From assembly GCA_947625655.1 (NCBI GenBank), contig CANQPD010000019.1, positions 1 to 60,370 of the forward strand: 60,370 bases of DNA. The letters are read 5' to 3'. Numbering within the stretch: the first letter of the stretch is position 1; every line of letters begins with the position of its first letter. The position numbers were made by a program, and so were the translations under genes. Positions 59,261 through 60,370 of the stretch are shown here, piece by piece. The DNA comes from an uncultured Dysosmobacter sp. GTDB lineage: Bacteria > Bacillota > Clostridia > Oscillospirales > Oscillospiraceae. A model generated the notes under the pieces. That model saw nothing but the letters and a program-made list of their open reading frames with translations. It did not search any database and had not been told where the DNA came from.

Positions 59261-59341
59261 TGTGAATTGATGCGGGCGCACTTTTTCCAACAGGCTCTAA
59301 TTACAGGCACATTGGGTCATAGTTAAAATTCGGATGAAATG

Positions 59342-59379
59342 GAAAACGGCCCCCGCTCAAATGAGCGGGGGCCGTTTTC
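59342..59379. terminator. Strong hairpin terminator
   Basis: GAAAACGGCCCCCGCTCA and TGAGCGGGGGCCGTTTTC are perfect 18-base arms around two A. It works in both directions. Confidence 0.85.
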
Positions 59380-59531
59380 TGCCCAACCAGTTTCTATGGC
59401 TGCTATTATAAAAAACAAAGCAGGGGCGTTCATGAGTAACACTCCCCAAAAACAGTTTCTGTGCTTTAGAAAAGCATAGGTTTTCAGATTTTTCCCATAC
59501 ATGGCCATCACAAAAATACTATCATCCTCTT

Positions 59532-59757
59532 TGTAGCGAAAAGCGCAACTGTTCAGGAAATAAAAAAGGTGCTATGCTCAACTTGTATTTAGGTCAGATT
59601 TTGTAGGTCAGATTTTTTACCCAGGGAGGGGCTATTGCGCCCTTTTTGGAGACATGTCAGAACCTAAATACCGATCCTACCACGCACAAAAACCGCAGTT
59701 ATCCTCAGCTGGGGGTGACTGCGGCTTTTTTTGTGCAGAAAACAGAAAGGAGCAAGC
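59532..59757 (+). repeat. 227-bp direct repeat, copy 2 (operon leader)
   Basis: Matches 39861-40087 over the whole length except a few bases and indels in A-runs. It carries the same AGGTCAGATTTT tandem, attenuator-like hairpin and ribosome-binding site, but leads into a different gene. Confidence 0.85.
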
Positions 59758-59763
59758 ACATGA

Positions 59764-60321
59764 ATGAACGCAAGCAAACTGATGAAGGTCACCTACTACG
59801 ACCCCAAAAATCAGATCCGCCTCCTATGCTACGCCGACACGGTGGTATGGGACGACAAGCCCGTCCCGACCCTGATCGCCCTGCGGTTTGGCGGATACCC
59901 CGAGCGCGTGCAAGGATTGGCAGATGCCATCCATGGCGGAGCTACCATCGAAATCGAGGATGGTAAGGACACCTATTCCTTAAAAACGCTTGTCCGGCAA
60001 TATCGTCGGGAACTCAGCCACGACGGCGTATACGCCGAGGCCACTCTCATTGCAGACGATGACGGACAGAATGCCAAGCAAAACGACAAAGAAAAAAGCG
60101 GTTCGGAGGGCAAAGCCGCAGAGACAGGCGAAGAGGACGATCAGTTCAAACTGGATCTGCCGCCGAGAAACACCTATATTTTCTGCACCCCGGGGGATCG
60201 CCGGGAACTATTTGACGCGGTAGACCAAAAGACCGCCGTTCCCATGATCCCGGAGTATCAGGAGTATGTCCTCACCGAACTGAAGAAGCGGAATAGACCA
60301 CCTCATGATGAAGCACATTGA
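59764..60321 (+). CDS. Conjugative-element protein of unknown function, 3' end replaced by intron-gene sequence
   Basis: GAAAGGAGCAAGCACATGA precedes ATG 59764. The product starts MNASKLMKVTYYDPKNQIRL, has ALRFGGYPERVQGLADAIHG and RNTYIFCTPGDRRELFDAVD, and ends in ELTKRN-like residues after EYQEYVLTELKKRNR. From 60294 the DNA is identical to the group II intron reverse transcriptase gene, so the last residues and stop come from that sequence. The natural C-terminus has been lost. Confidence 0.6.
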   Translation: MNASKLMKVTYYDPKNQIRLLCYADTVVWDDKPVPTLIALRFGGYPERVQGLADAIHGGATIEIEDGKDTYSLKTLVRQYRRELSHDGVYAEATLIADDDGQNAKQNDKEKSGSEGKAAETGEEDDQFKLDLPPRNTYIFCTPGDRRELFDAVDQKTAVPMIPEYQEYVLTELKKRNRPPHDEAH

Positions 60322-60370
60322 AAAGCTCTCAAGCGAGGAGGTCGTTTCAAAGGTTCGGCACAAATTAGCA
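60294..60370 (+). repeat. 77-bp copy of the group II intron reverse transcriptase, inverted relative to the left end
   Basis: Bases 60294-60370 are the exact reverse complement of 1-77. They encode the same maturase segment in plus orientation (TAGACCACCTCATGATG onwards), joined directly to the conjugative-element gene. The match stops precisely at base 77 (C at position 78 against the complement T). Confidence 0.9.

Noticed and set aside
59323..59511. A 62-codon minus-strand frame with a hydrophobic segment
   Set aside because: It runs through a strong perfect terminator and encodes it; translation there is unlikely.

Overview
The window looks like accessory (mobile) DNA from an anaerobic gut Firmicute of the Clostridia (Oscillospiraceae/Lachnospiraceae type). 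This is inferred from the gene families: a Tn4451/TnpX-type mobilizable element, remnants of a Tn1549-like conjugative element (Maff2, VirB6-like, sortase, ParA and RHH remnants), arrays of large serine recombinases, and Gram-positive AGGAGG ribosome-binding sites. I see no rRNA, tRNA or CRISPR array, and almost no housekeeping gene. The outermost 77 bp at the two ends are perfect inverted copies, so the window may be a whole contig ending at a repeat inside a group II intron gene.

Layout. (1) 1-925: 5' part of a group II intron and its reverse transcriptase, minus strand. (2) 1.0-11.6 kb: integrative mobilizable element with cargo (small membrane protein, XRE regulator, flavin reductase, GNAT, MarR plus MATE exporter), a probable oriT, mobC, relaxase, a DnaC-like ATPase, TnpW, DUF4180 and a TnpX-like serine recombinase. 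It sits against the 3' end of a Maff2 gene, followed by a cut VirB6-like gene. (3) 12.3-16.9 kb: broken umuC, ImmA/IrrE protease and XRE repressor facing a second ImmA-like gene, a zinc ribbon and a sigma-like factor. A switch with two convergent promoters and five operator-like sites lies between them. (4) 17.0-21.1 kb: three serine-recombinase-family genes, the middle one without a catalytic domain, then hipBA. (5) 22.8-28.3 kb, minus strand: a pseudo-resolvase, a long active-type recombinase, two proteins sharing its C-terminal domain, and two ParB-like proteins. (6) 28.4-34.7 kb: two divergent XRE genes and a tight operon with two metallophosphoesterases, unknown proteins and a second Ser-less resolvase domain. 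(7) 35.1-36.7 kb: tyrosine integrase and excisionase. (8) 37.1-51.4 kb: winged-helix regulators, TraX-like protein, broken conjugative-element genes, and a repeated cassette family in which an XRE regulator with a twin-palindrome operator precedes short secreted or membrane proteins. (9) 51.4-60.4 kb: MoxR-AAA/VWA genes and associated unknown genes, a 5'-truncated sortase, more secreted proteins, a second copy of a 227-bp leader and a conjugative-element gene that runs into a piece of the group II intron reverse transcriptase.

The genes appear to be nested mobile elements rather than one pathway. Backbone genes are repeatedly joined out of frame (relaxase/dnaC, AAA/VWA, virB6/umuC, 40.5 kb, sortase), which indicates internal deletions or, less likely, assembly joins. 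The parts most likely to be undescribed are the tandem regulator/secreted-protein cassettes at 44.8-51.4 kb with their shared operator, and the recombinase operon at 22.8-28.3 kb with a catalytically dead paralogue and standalone copies of the recombinase C-terminal domain. All functions are from sequence reading only; nothing was searched against a database.
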